Assembly (NCBI GenBank): GCA_902470475.1
Contig: CABRGT010000025.1
Coordinates: 1 to 23,898 of the forward strand
Reading direction: 5' to 3'
From: an uncultured Porphyromonadaceae bacterium
GTDB taxonomy: Bacteria; Bacteroidota; Bacteroidia; Bacteroidales; Muribaculaceae
DNA: 23,898 nt
Below the pieces are notes generated by a model. It was given only the letters and a program-made list of their open reading frames with translations, ran no database searches and was not told the DNA's origin. A program made the translations under genes and the position numbers. Each line of letters begins with the position of its first letter. The first letter of the stretch is position 1. Positions 6,744 through 15,145 of the stretch are shown here, in pieces.

Positions 6744-7916
6744 ATGAACCTGTCATCCGACAACAGAAAAAACTTTACGAACCAAATGTCTGTCACGATA
6801 AAAGCCCTGCGTCCCACACGCAAAGAAGTCAAGAACTACGTACGCTTCGGCATCGACCTCTACAAGGGCAACCCTTGCTTCGTGCCGCCACTGGTAGTCG
6901 ACGAGATCGCCACTCTGACACCCGAGAAGAATCCGGCCTCCGAGCACTGCCGCTCGCAGTTGTTCATGGCCTACCGCGACGGTAAGCCTGTCGGCCGCAT
7001 AACAGCTCTCATCAATGACCTGGTAAACAACAAGAACGGACGCCATGACATGCGCTTCGGATGGGTCGATTTCATCGATGACGCCGAAGTGGTCGACGCT
7101 CTGTTCGAAGCAGCATGCGACTGGGGTCGACAGCAGGGCTGCGACTCTGTCGTGGGACCCATGGGTTTCTCCGACCTCGATCACGAAGGAATGCTCATCG
7201 AGGGATTCGACGAGATGGGCACCATGGCCACGATCTACAACTACCCTTACTACAAGGACCACATGGAGCGCATGGGCTTCGTCAAGGACGCCGACTGGGT
7301 CGAGTACCGCATCAAAGTACCCGACGCCATACCCGAAAAGCATAAACGCATAGCCGAAATCATCGCCCGCAAGTATGAGCTGCGCACTGTCAAATACACC
7401 GACCGCAACAAGCTGCGCGACGACTACGGACAGCCCCTGTTCGAACTGATCAACGAGGCCTATGCCGACCTTTACGGCTATTCGCCCCTCACACCGGCCG
7501 AAATCGACCACTACATCAAGGAATATCTGGGCATCCTGCGCCTGGAGGATGTAAGTATCGTCGTCGACAAGGACGACCGCCTTGTGGCCGTAGGCATCTC
7601 GATGCCGTCACTGTCCAAGGCGCTCCGCCGCGCCAACGGACGCCTGTTTCCGACCGGCTGGTATCATCTGCTGCGAGCCATCCGCGGCCATGTCGACGTG
7701 GTTGACCTGCTGCTGGTGGCCGTACGGCCCGAATACCAGAGCAAGGGCGTGAACGCCCTGCTGTTCGCCGACCTAATTCCGTCATACATAGCCAACGGCT
7801 ACAAATACGCCGAGTCGAACCTCGAGCTCGAAGGCAACGAGAACGTTCAGCGCCAATGGGAATACTTCGAACGCCGCCAGCACCGCCGCCGCCGTGCATG
7901 GCGCCGCCCACTCTGA
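6744..7916 (+). CDS. GNAT-fold acyltransferase-like protein
   Basis: 390 residues from the ATG at 6744, or 376 from the in-frame ATG at 6786 (MSVTIKALRPT), which is where conserved sequence seems to begin and is my preferred alternative. The N-terminal half has a GNAT-like start (ALRPTRKEVKNYVRF) and a strongly patterned core with GPMGFSDLDHEGMLIEGFD. The C-terminal half has VRPEYQSKGVNALL, resembling the acyl-CoA binding loop of GNAT enzymes, and ends in a very basic tail (RRQHRRRRAWRR). I recognise it as a family widespread in Bacteroidetes and usually annotated as N-acetyltransferase without a known substrate. It follows the kinase-like gene by 37 bases on the same strand and may share its promoter. 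Substrate cannot be read from the sequence. Confidence 0.75.
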   Translation: MNLSSDNRKNFTNQMSVTIKALRPTRKEVKNYVRFGIDLYKGNPCFVPPLVVDEIATLTPEKNPASEHCRSQLFMAYRDGKPVGRITALINDLVNNKNGRHDMRFGWVDFIDDAEVVDALFEAACDWGRQQGCDSVVGPMGFSDLDHEGMLIEGFDEMGTMATIYNYPYYKDHMERMGFVKDADWVEYRIKVPDAIPEKHKRIAEIIARKYELRTVKYTDRNKLRDDYGQPLFELINEAYADLYGYSPLTPAEIDHYIKEYLGILRLEDVSIVVDKDDRLVAVGISMPSLSKALRRANGRLFPTGWYHLLRAIRGHVDVVDLLLVAVRPEYQSKGVNALLFADLIPSYIANGYKYAESNLELEGNENVQRQWEYFERRQHRRRRAWRRPL

Positions 7917-8007
7917 AACGCGCAACGGACAATTGTAAACTGAAAATCCATAATCAAAGGCTTTTCAAAGCACCCGAATACTTGAGAAGTCTTACCATCA
8001 GAAAGAA

Positions 8008-9474
8008 ATGTCAGAAAAATACGACTTCAAGGCGGATCTCACACGCCGAATAAAAGACAACAAAAAGACCCGCTGGATCCGCTTCGGCATCGTGTCGGTC
8101 ATCTACCTGCTGTGGGTGGCGTGGCTCGGCAACTGGTGGTTTCTGCTCGGCTGGCTGCTCCTGTTCGACATCTACATCACGGGCTTCATACCTTTCACCT
8201 GGTGGAAGAAAAGCAAGAACAACGTCACGCGCACACTGATGGGATGGGTCGACGCCATCGTATATGCACTGATACTGGTCTACTTCATCTTCGCCTTCGT
8301 AGGACAGAACTATCAGATCCCGTCATCGTCGCTTGAGAAAACTCTGCTTACAGGCGACTATCTGTGGGTCAACAAGATGCTCTACGGGCCCCGCGTGCCT
8401 ATGACACCCGTCAACTTCCCGCTCGTCCACAACACCCTTCCGATCCTGGAATGCGACAGCTACCTCGACAGCCCCTCGAACTCATACCACCGCCTCAAGG
8501 GAGTACGCAACGTAGAGACCGGCGACATAGTCGTGTTCAACTTCCCCGCCGGAGACACCGTCATGACCAAGACCGAGGAATCGGCCGAATATTACTACTA
8601 CCTGCTCTTCAAGCACGGCCGCGAGTATGTGTACGCCCATCCCGAAATCTTCGGCACGGCGAAATACCGTCCCGTAGACCGACGTCAGAACTTCGTAAAA
8701 CGCGCCGTAGGTCTTCCCGGCGAACGCATACGCATTTCGGGCGACACCATCTACATCGACGGTCGCCCGCAAGCCTACCCGCAGCACGTACAGTTCACAT
8801 ATCTTTTCACGTCCGACCGCACTTTCGACGAAGATCTGATGCGCGAGCTCGAGATCACGCCCAGCGACCTGACAAAGCTCAATTTCAATGAGATGGAGCG
8901 GGCATTCCTTGCCGAGGATCTGCCGTCGGCCACTTCGTCGCACTACATTTACGCCCTGCCCCTGACAGCCGACAACCTCGCCGAGCTCAAGCGTCGCGGC
9001 TACATCAACGATGTGGTGAAATTCAACACAGTGTTCCCGACCGTGGGCAGCGAGAACTTCCTCTTTCCGGCCGGTGTAAGCGACAGCTGGACTCTGAGCA
9101 ACTACGGCGGCGAAAACGGCCTGTGGATTCCGAAGAAAGGAGAGTCGATACCCCTAAATCCCGAGACCTGGGCCATCTACAACCGCTGCATCCGCAACTA
9201 CGAGGGCCACACCGACGCTTATCTGGACACTGACGGTAAAGTCTACATCGACGGACAGCCGCAGCAGACCTACACTTTCGGCATGGACTACTACTTCATG
9301 ATGGGCGACAACCGCGATGCCTCGCAGGATTCACGCTTTTGGGGTTTCGTACCCGAGGACCATATAGTCGGTTCGCCGGTGATGGTGCTGGTATCGTTCG
9401 ACCGCGAACGCAGCCTGTTCAACGGCGGCATCCGCTGGAACCGTATACTGCGCGACGCCAATCCCGACAAATGA
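8008..9474 (+). CDS. lepB: Signal peptidase I
   Basis: Cleaves signal peptides from exported proteins at the outer face of the inner membrane. The 488 residues begin with hydrophobic segments (about 25-62 and 80-100). The catalytic serine box IPSSSLEKTLLTGD follows (Ser108), with leucine where the usual methionine stands. Next come the lysine box FVKRAVGLPGE (Lys231) and the conserved GDNRDASQDSRFWGFVPED box starting at about residue 433. The Ser-Lys pair is intact. The protein is much longer than E. coli LepB (324 residues), mainly through a segment of about 150 residues between the lysine box and the GDNRD box, as seen in other Bacteroidetes enzymes. The ATG at 8008 follows an A-rich stretch. 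Its last bases overlap the WbqC-like gene (ATGA). No clear promoter is visible in the 91 bases upstream. Confidence 0.95.
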   Translation: MSEKYDFKADLTRRIKDNKKTRWIRFGIVSVIYLLWVAWLGNWWFLLGWLLLFDIYITGFIPFTWWKKSKNNVTRTLMGWVDAIVYALILVYFIFAFVGQNYQIPSSSLEKTLLTGDYLWVNKMLYGPRVPMTPVNFPLVHNTLPILECDSYLDSPSNSYHRLKGVRNVETGDIVVFNFPAGDTVMTKTEESAEYYYYLLFKHGREYVYAHPEIFGTAKYRPVDRRQNFVKRAVGLPGERIRISGDTIYIDGRPQAYPQHVQFTYLFTSDRTFDEDLMRELEITPSDLTKLNFNEMERAFLAEDLPSATSSHYIYALPLTADNLAELKRRGYINDVVKFNTVFPTVGSENFLFPAGVSDSWTLSNYGGENGLWIPKKGESIPLNPETWAIYNRCIRNYEGHTDAYLDTDGKVYIDGQPQQTYTFGMDYYFMMGDNRDASQDSRFWGFVPEDHIVGSPVMVLVSFDRERSLFNGGIRWNRILRDANPDK

Positions 9475-10166
9475 GCAGCTCCGAGCCGACATCCGGCTAC
9501 AGTATGTCGCCGCTGATCCTGTACCCCGAATCGACTGTACTGCTGTCGCCCCGGCTGTTCGCCCCGGTCCTCTACTATGCCGCCATGGCCAGCCACGGCC
9601 ACGCCGTGGTGGACACGTCGGCCCGCTACGACAAACGGCGCAAGGAAACCCACCGCTACGACATCGCCGACGTGCGTGGTCCTCTCTCGCTGACAGTGCC
9701 TGTGCAGCGTCCGCATGCCGGCACCAGGGAAGCCGCGACCACCTGGGCCGACGCTTCCGTCTCGGACCACGGCCAGTGGTGGCACGTTCACCGCGTGACA
9801 CTCGAAAGCGCCTATGGCCGCACGCCCTACTTTGAGTTCGTGGCCGACCGGTTCGCAGACATCATCAGCCAGCCCGGCCCGGAGCCGCCTTCGGTGCTTG
9901 AACTCGCGCGGCGGGCCGACGAGGCCGTGCGGGAATTTCTGGGCATCGACGCCGACGTCGAATGGCAGTCGGCCGCCGGACTGTCCGGCACAGGCACAGT
10001 CGATCTGCGGGGAGCGACGTTCACCTCACCGGACATGCCCCCCTACTTTCAGGTCCGCGCCGACACACTCGGATTCATCCCGTCGCTGAGCATCCTCGAC
10101 CTCATATTCAATCTCGGCCCCGAAGCCGCCATCTACATACGCCGCCTGGCCGAAGCTAACTTTTGA
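9471..10166 (+). CDS. WbqC-like family protein
   Basis: 231 residues from the ATG at 9471, which overlaps the lepB stop as ATGA. The same frame is open further upstream inside lepB, but that extension is a shadow. Segments such as LLSPRLFAPVLYYAAM, the basic KRRKETHRYDIADVRGPLSLTVPV and WWHVHRVTLESAYGRTPYFEF match the WbqC-like family (PF08889). In these proteins an aromatic and basic core is conserved, and some members sit in O-antigen or glycan clusters. The biochemical role is not settled. Translational coupling with lepB, common in Bacteroidetes, suggests a housekeeping cell-envelope role; that is inference. The N-terminal 10 residues are poorly conserved-looking. Confidence 0.82.
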   Translation: MSSSEPTSGYSMSPLILYPESTVLLSPRLFAPVLYYAAMASHGHAVVDTSARYDKRRKETHRYDIADVRGPLSLTVPVQRPHAGTREAATTWADASVSDHGQWWHVHRVTLESAYGRTPYFEFVADRFADIISQPGPEPPSVLELARRADEAVREFLGIDADVEWQSAAGLSGTGTVDLRGATFTSPDMPPYFQVRADTLGFIPSLSILDLIFNLGPEAAIYIRRLAEANF

Positions 10167-10238
10167 CAGCCTTGAGTTGTTATAAAGTAACTGAAGACGT
10201 CACCGACCCGACGCCGGAACATAAAAACATAACTTGAC

Positions 10239-11129
10239 ATGGAACAGAAACATAAATCGGGCTTTGTTAATATCGTAGGCAATCCCAACGTAGGCAAGTC
10301 GACGCTCATGAACGACCTCGTGGGCGAACGCGTGTCGATAATCACCTCGAAGGCGCAGACTACCCGCCACCGCATCATGGGCATCGTCAACACGCCCGAA
10401 TACCAGATAGTGTTCTCCGACACGCCCGGCGTGCTCCAGCCCAAGTACAAGCTTCAGGAGAGCATGCTGCAGTTCAGCGAAGGCGCCCTGACCGACGCCG
10501 ACATTCTGCTGTACGTCACCGACGTGGTGGAAGATCCGACCAAGAACGCCGACTTCCTGGCGCGCGTGGCCGCAGAGAAGATCCCCGTGCTGCTTGTCAT
10601 CAACAAGATCGACCTGCTCAAGGACCAGAAACAGCTCGAGGAGATAGTCGACCGCTGGCACGCCCTGCTCCCGAACGCCGAGATCATACCCGCCTCGGCC
10701 AAGGAAGGGTTCAACGTGCAGGCCCTGATGAAGCGCATTGTCGAACTGCTCCCCGAGGGCGAGCCCTATTTCGGCAAGGACGCGCTGACCGACAAACCGG
10801 CCCGCTTCTTCGTCACCGAGATAATCCGCGAGAAGATACTGCTCAACTACGACAAGGAAGTGCCCTACTCGGCCGAAGTGATCGTCGAGAAATTCGAGGA
10901 AAAGGACAATTCGATCCACATCATGGCCGTGATCTACGTAGAGCGCGACTCGCAGAAGGGAATCCTCATCGGCAAGGGCGGCACCATGCTCAAGCGCGTA
11001 GGCACCGAAGCCCGCAAGGACATCGAGACCTTCTTCGGCAAGCGTGTGTACCTGGAGCTGTTCGTAAAGGTCGAACCCAACTGGCGCAACCGCGAAAACA
11101 AACTGAAAGCCTTTGGCTACATTGAATAA
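10239..11129 (+). CDS. era: GTPase Era, 30S ribosome assembly
   Basis: Binds 16S rRNA near its 3' end and helps mature the small ribosomal subunit. The 296-residue length is normal. GTPase motifs are all present: GNPNVGKS (14-21), the switch I region around SKAQTTRHRIMGI, DTPG (61-64), NKID (122-125) and SAKEG (153-157). The C-terminal KH domain has the IGKGG loop and a typical basic end. The ATG at 10239 follows an A-rich region with no Shine-Dalgarno sequence. The 72-base gap after the WbqC-like gene shows no clear promoter, so it may be read through from upstream. der follows 43 bases downstream but has its own promoter overlapping the era 3' end. Confidence 0.97.
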   Translation: MEQKHKSGFVNIVGNPNVGKSTLMNDLVGERVSIITSKAQTTRHRIMGIVNTPEYQIVFSDTPGVLQPKYKLQESMLQFSEGALTDADILLYVTDVVEDPTKNADFLARVAAEKIPVLLVINKIDLLKDQKQLEEIVDRWHALLPNAEIIPASAKEGFNVQALMKRIVELLPEGEPYFGKDALTDKPARFFVTEIIREKILLNYDKEVPYSAEVIVEKFEEKDNSIHIMAVIYVERDSQKGILIGKGGTMLKRVGTEARKDIETFFGKRVYLELFVKVEPNWRNRENKLKAFGYIE

Positions 11130-11144
11130 AAATTAGTAACTTTG
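11112..11144 (+). promoter_or_regulatory. Promoter of der
   Basis: TTTG at 11112-11115 and TAACTTTG at 11137-11144 are separated by 21 bases. The -33 element lies inside the last codons of era. Transcription would start near 11150, giving der a leader of about 22 bases. Confidence 0.7.
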
Positions 11145-11172
11145 CACTCCTGAACCAAGACCACCTATTGAT

Positions 11173-12495
11173 ATGCTCGTAGCCATAGTCGGCCGGCCGA
11201 ATGTCGGCAAATCAACCCTCTTCAACCGCCTCACACAGACCCGCACGGCGATCGTCGACCCGACCGCCGGCACCACCCGCGACCGCCAGTACGGCAAAGT
11301 CGACTGGTGCGGCACGGAATTCTCGATCGTCGACACCGGCGGATGGGTTGTCAATTCCGATGACATTTTCGAGGCCGAGATCAACCGTCAGGTCAATCTG
11401 GCCATCGAGCAGGCCGACGTGATACTCTTCTGCGTCGACGCCATGAACGGCACCACGGATCTCGATGACCATGTGGCCGAGATCCTGCGCAAGAGCCGCA
11501 AGCCCGTCATTCTGGTGGCCAACAAGGTCGACTCCAACGAGTGGCTCTACAACGTGCCCGAATTCTACTCGCTCGGCCTGGGCGACCCGATGCCCGTGTC
11601 GGCCATCAACGGCTACGGCACCGGCGATCTGCTCGACCTGGTCGTGAAGGACCTGCCGCAGGACGATCCCGACAAGGCACCCGAACTGGCCGACATACCG
11701 AAATTCTGCATCGTCGGCCGCCCGAACGCCGGCAAATCGTCGCTGCTCAACGCCTTCATGGGCGAGGACCGGCACATCGTCACCGACATAGCAGGCACCA
11801 CCCGCGACTCCATTTATACGCGCTACGAGAAATTCGGTTTCGACTTCTACCTTGTCGACACCGCCGGTATCCGCAAGAAGACAAAGGTCAACGAGGACAT
11901 CGAATATTACTCTGTCATCCGTTCGATCCGCGCCATCGAGGCCTCGGACGTGTGCATCCTCGTCATCGACGCCACACGCGGCATCGAGGCTCAGGACGTG
12001 AACATATTCTCGCTCATTCAGAAGAACCACAAAGGCCTGGTTGTGGTCGTGAACAAGTGGGATATCGCCGCCGACAAGTCGCAGAATTCCATCAAGCATT
12101 TCGAGGCTACCATCCGCGAGCGCTTCGCTCCGTTCACCGACTTCCCGGTGATCTTCGCATCGGCTGTCACCAAGCAGCGTATCTACAAGGTTATCGAGAC
12201 AGCCGTCGAGGTCTACAACAACCGCCGGCGCGTCATCTCCACCTCGGTCCTCAACCGTACCCTTCAGGAAGACATCGCCGCCTTCCCGCCTCCGAGCAAC
12301 AAGGGCAAGTTCATCAAGATCAAGTACATCACCATGCTCAAGGGCGCGCAGATCCCGACATTCATCTTCTTCTGCAACCTCCCGCAGTGGGTCAAGGAGC
12401 CCTACCGACGCTATCTTGAGAACAAGATCCGCGAGCACTGGGACTTCACCGGCTCGCCCATAGCCCTGTATTTCCGCGACAAATCCAAGGAATAA
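11173..12495 (+). CDS. der: GTPase Der (EngA), 50S ribosome assembly
   Basis: Tandem GTPase required for maturation of the large ribosomal subunit. The 440 residues carry two complete G domains. The first has GRPNVGKS (7-14), DTGG and NKVD; the second, from about residue 175, has GRPNAGKS, DTAG and NKWD. A KH-like C-terminal domain (about 355-440) holds FPPPSNKGKFIKIKY. Length and domain order are those of the family. The immediate neighbourhood of era and argS makes a translation-centred cluster. A symmetrical hairpin follows the stop (12506-12523). Confidence 0.97.
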   Translation: MLVAIVGRPNVGKSTLFNRLTQTRTAIVDPTAGTTRDRQYGKVDWCGTEFSIVDTGGWVVNSDDIFEAEINRQVNLAIEQADVILFCVDAMNGTTDLDDHVAEILRKSRKPVILVANKVDSNEWLYNVPEFYSLGLGDPMPVSAINGYGTGDLLDLVVKDLPQDDPDKAPELADIPKFCIVGRPNAGKSSLLNAFMGEDRHIVTDIAGTTRDSIYTRYEKFGFDFYLVDTAGIRKKTKVNEDIEYYSVIRSIRAIEASDVCILVIDATRGIEAQDVNIFSLIQKNHKGLVVVVNKWDIAADKSQNSIKHFEATIRERFAPFTDFPVIFASAVTKQRIYKVIETAVEVYNNRRRVISTSVLNRTLQEDIAAFPPPSNKGKFIKIKYITMLKGAQIPTFIFFCNLPQWVKEPYRRYLENKIREHWDFTGSPIALYFRDKSKE

Positions 12496-12505
12496 CCGCA
12501 TACAG

Positions 12506-12523
12506 CGGCGCCTCCCGGCGCCG
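12506..12523 (+). terminator. Hairpin between der and argS
   Basis: CGGCGCC (12506-12512) and GGCGCCG (12517-12523) form a perfect 7-pair stem with a TCCC loop, 11 bases after the der stop. No T-run follows, so it may be a Rho-assisted end or an RNA-stabilising hairpin rather than a classic intrinsic terminator. The argS promoter lies just downstream, which fits a transcription-unit boundary here. Confidence 0.5.
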
Positions 12524-12547
12524 GGACAACTCCTCACGCGCACACCT

Positions 12548-12579
12548 GTTGCCTATCCCGCAGAAATTTCGTATCTTTG
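12548..12579 (+). promoter_or_regulatory. Promoter of argS
   Basis: GTTG (12548-12551), a 20-base spacer and TATCTTTG (12572-12579) form a Bacteroidetes-type promoter. The open frame of argS can be extended to a TTG at 12577, but that codon is inside the -7 box. The transcript should start near 12585, just ahead of the ATG at 12604. Confidence 0.72.
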
Positions 12580-12603
12580 CGGGTTGTAAAGCATTTTTGG
12601 AAT

Positions 12604-14394
12604 ATGTCAATCGAAAAAATCATACAGTCTGCTGTAGCTAAAGCAGTTGAAAGCCTCTACGGCGTACAGGCCGACGCATCGTCGATCGTGCCTCAGGCCA
12701 CGCGCAAGGAATTCGAAGGCAACCTGACCATCGTGGTATTTCCATGGGTGAAAGCGGCCCGCAAGGCCCCCGAAGCCGTCGGTGCCGAAATCGGCCAGTG
12801 GCTGGCCGACAACGAACCCGCAGTGGCCCGCTTCAATGTGGTGAAAGGCTTCCTGAACCTGGTCATCGAACCGTCGTTCTGGAACGGCGTCCTGAGCGCC
12901 ATCGCCGCCGACGCACGCTACGGCTTCCGCGAAGCCACCCCCGAAAGCCCGCTGGTGATGGTCGAATACTCGTCGCCCAACACCAACAAGCCCCTGCACC
13001 TGGGCCACGTACGCAACAATCTGCTGGGCTACAGCCTGTCGGAAATTCTGAAAGCCTGCGGCAACCGGGTCGTGAAGACCAACATCGTCAACGACCGCGG
13101 CATCCACATATGCAAGTCGATGCTCGCATGGCAGAAGTGGGGCGGAGGAGCCACACCTGAAAGCCGGGGCATGAAGGGCGACCACCTCATCGGAGACTTT
13201 TACGTGGCATTCGACAAGCACTTCCGCGCCGAAGTGGCCGATCTGATGGAACAGAAAGGCATCAGCAAGGAAGAAGCCGAGGCTCAGTCGCCACTGATGG
13301 CCGAGGCCCGCGAGATGCTGCGCCGCTGGGAAGCCGGCGACCCGGAAGTACGTGCGCTGTGGGAAAAGATGAATTCCTGGGTCTACGCCGGTTTCGACGA
13401 GACTTACCGCCGCATGGGAGTCGACTTCGACAAGATATACTATGAGTCGCAGACCTATCTCGAAGGCAAGGATCTGGTGCTCAAAGGCCTTGAAGAAGGC
13501 AAGATGTACCGCAGGGACGACGGCTCGGTGTGGGCCGATCTGACCGCCGAAGGGCTCGACCACAAACTGCTGCTGCGCGCCGATGGCACTTCGGTCTACA
13601 TGACCCAGGACATCGGCACCGCCAAGATGCGCTTCATCGACTATCCGATCGACAAGATGATCTACGTCGTAGGCAATGAACAGAACTATCACTTCCAGGT
13701 CCTGTCGCTGCTGCTCGACCGCCTCGGCTTCAAATGGGGCAAGGATCTCGTTCACTTCAGCTACGGCATGGTCGAGCTGCCTTCGGGCAAGATGAAAAGC
13801 CGCGAAGGCACAGTCGTCGACGCCGACGACCTGATGGCCGACATGGTGTCCGAAGCACGCCGCGTCAGCGACGAGATGGGCAAGATTCAGGGACTCGACG
13901 AGACCGAGAAAGCCGAAGTGGCCGAAATCGTCGGACTGGGCGCCCTGAAATACTTCCTGCTCAAGGTCGATCCGCGCAAGAACATGATGTTCAATCCCGC
14001 CGACTCGATCGACTTCAACGGCAACACCGGACCATTCATCCAGTACGCCTATGCCCGCATGAAATCGGTGCTCCGCAAAGCCGAGGAAGCCGGCCACACC
14101 ATCGGCGACTACTCATCCGCCGTACCCTGCGAGCGCGAGATAACGCTGATACAGCGCCTTGCCGACTTCCCCTCGACCGTGGCCGAAGCCGGACGAAGCT
14201 ACTCGCCAGCGCTGATCGCCAACTACGCCTACGATCTGGTGAAGGAGTACAACCAGTTCTACCACGACTGCCCGATACTGCGCGAGACCGATCCGGTTCT
14301 GCTGTCGCTGCGCCTGGAACTCACGGCAGTCACGGCCCGTACCGTGGCGGCTGCCATGTCGCTGCTTGGCATCCGGGTACCCGAGCGCATGTAA
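12604..14394 (+). CDS. argS: Arginyl-tRNA synthetase
   Basis: Charges tRNA-Arg with arginine in the cytoplasm. From the ATG at 12604 the protein has 596 residues, close to family length. The N-terminal additional domain (about 1-110) contains EFEGNLTIVVFPW. The class I signature is SSPNTNKPLHLGHVRNN, with HLGH at 132-135. The KMSKS-equivalent loop is GKMKSREGT at 395-403, a form usual for ArgRS. NTGPFIQYAYARMKS opens the C-terminal DALR-type anticodon-binding domain, which runs to the end (LLGIRVPERM). The start was chosen because the longer alternative begins within the promoter. No sign of truncation. Confidence 0.96.
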   Translation: MSIEKIIQSAVAKAVESLYGVQADASSIVPQATRKEFEGNLTIVVFPWVKAARKAPEAVGAEIGQWLADNEPAVARFNVVKGFLNLVIEPSFWNGVLSAIAADARYGFREATPESPLVMVEYSSPNTNKPLHLGHVRNNLLGYSLSEILKACGNRVVKTNIVNDRGIHICKSMLAWQKWGGGATPESRGMKGDHLIGDFYVAFDKHFRAEVADLMEQKGISKEEAEAQSPLMAEAREMLRRWEAGDPEVRALWEKMNSWVYAGFDETYRRMGVDFDKIYYESQTYLEGKDLVLKGLEEGKMYRRDDGSVWADLTAEGLDHKLLLRADGTSVYMTQDIGTAKMRFIDYPIDKMIYVVGNEQNYHFQVLSLLLDRLGFKWGKDLVHFSYGMVELPSGKMKSREGTVVDADDLMADMVSEARRVSDEMGKIQGLDETEKAEVAEIVGLGALKYFLLKVDPRKNMMFNPADSIDFNGNTGPFIQYAYARMKSVLRKAEEAGHTIGDYSSAVPCEREITLIQRLADFPSTVAEAGRSYSPALIANYAYDLVKEYNQFYHDCPILRETDPVLLSLRLELTAVTARTVAAAMSLLGIRVPERM

Positions 14395-14437
14395 TCCATC
14401 TGAAATCTCTTAACTCACAAACCAATATACAACAACT

Positions 14438-15145
14438 ATGGATCAGTATTCAAACTATCCCGCACAGAACTCAGCCGGCACCGTGCAGGGCATGGTCGCC
14501 TCGGCAATGAAAAAAGTGTACCTGAAGATGACACTGGCCCTGATCGTGACAGGCGTCGTGGCATATGTCTGCGGCACCTCTCCGGTCTTCCAGAATTTCA
14601 TCATAGCCCACCCCGCCTTCATGTGGATCATGGCCATCGCCTCGATAGGCATCGTACTGGGCGTGTCGGCCGGCATCAACAAGCTGTCGTCGCCGACGGC
14701 CACCGGCCTGTTCTATCTCTTCGCCGTGGTCAACGCGCTGTGGCTCGCGCCGATATTCATGGTCTACACCCACGCGTCGATCGCCAAGACATTCTTCATC
14801 ACCGCCGGCACATTCGGAGCCATGAGTGTCTTCGGCTACACCACGGGCCAGGATCTGAGCAAGATCGGCAACATACTGTTCATGGCCCTGATCGGCCTGA
14901 TCATCGCATCGCTGGTCAACATCTTCACCCACAGCAGCACTCTCGACTGGATCATCAGCATCGCGGGTGTGATCATTTTCACCGGCCTTACAGCATGGGA
15001 CACCCAGCAGATCAAGAACATGGCCGCAGTGATGCCCGCCTCGCAGGTAGGCCGTCTGGCCACCCTGGGCGCCCTGTCGCTTTATCTCGACTTCATCAAT
15101 CTGTTCCTCTACCTGCTCCGTTTCTTCGGTAATTCACGCGATTGA
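14438..15145 (+). CDS. Bax inhibitor-1/YccA family membrane protein
   Basis: A 235-residue integral membrane protein with about seven hydrophobic segments, starting near residue 30 (MTLALIVTGVVAYVCG) and continuing to the C-terminus. The N-terminal tail (SNYPAQNSAGTVQGM) is polar, as in many YccA/BI-1 proteins. FGYTTGQDLSKIGNILFMALIGLI and GLTAWDTQQIK are the family-like regions; the acidic WDTQ segment in the second-last hairpin is typical. Bacterial members include E. coli YccA, which interacts with the protease FtsH, and calcium-leak channels such as BsYetJ. The exact role here is unknown. The ATG follows 43 A-rich bases after argS. Its stop codon overlaps the start of the MATE gene, so the two are likely translationally coupled. 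Confidence 0.88.
   Translation: MDQYSNYPAQNSAGTVQGMVASAMKKVYLKMTLALIVTGVVAYVCGTSPVFQNFIIAHPAFMWIMAIASIGIVLGVSAGINKLSSPTATGLFYLFAVVNALWLAPIFMVYTHASIAKTFFITAGTFGAMSVFGYTTGQDLSKIGNILFMALIGLIIASLVNIFTHSSTLDWIISIAGVIIFTGLTAWDTQQIKNMAAVMPASQVGRLATLGALSLYLDFINLFLYLLRFFGNSRD

Noticed and set aside
9339..9470. Upstream extension of the WbqC-like frame inside lepB
   Set aside because: It lies entirely within the signal peptidase GDNRD-box region; the ATGA overlap at 9471 is the normal coupled start.
11212..12543. 443-codon minus-strand frame opposite der
   Set aside because: Shadow of a GC-rich gene with strong third-position bias; der on the plus strand has all GTPase motifs. The same applies to the long frames opposite argS, topA and fabF.
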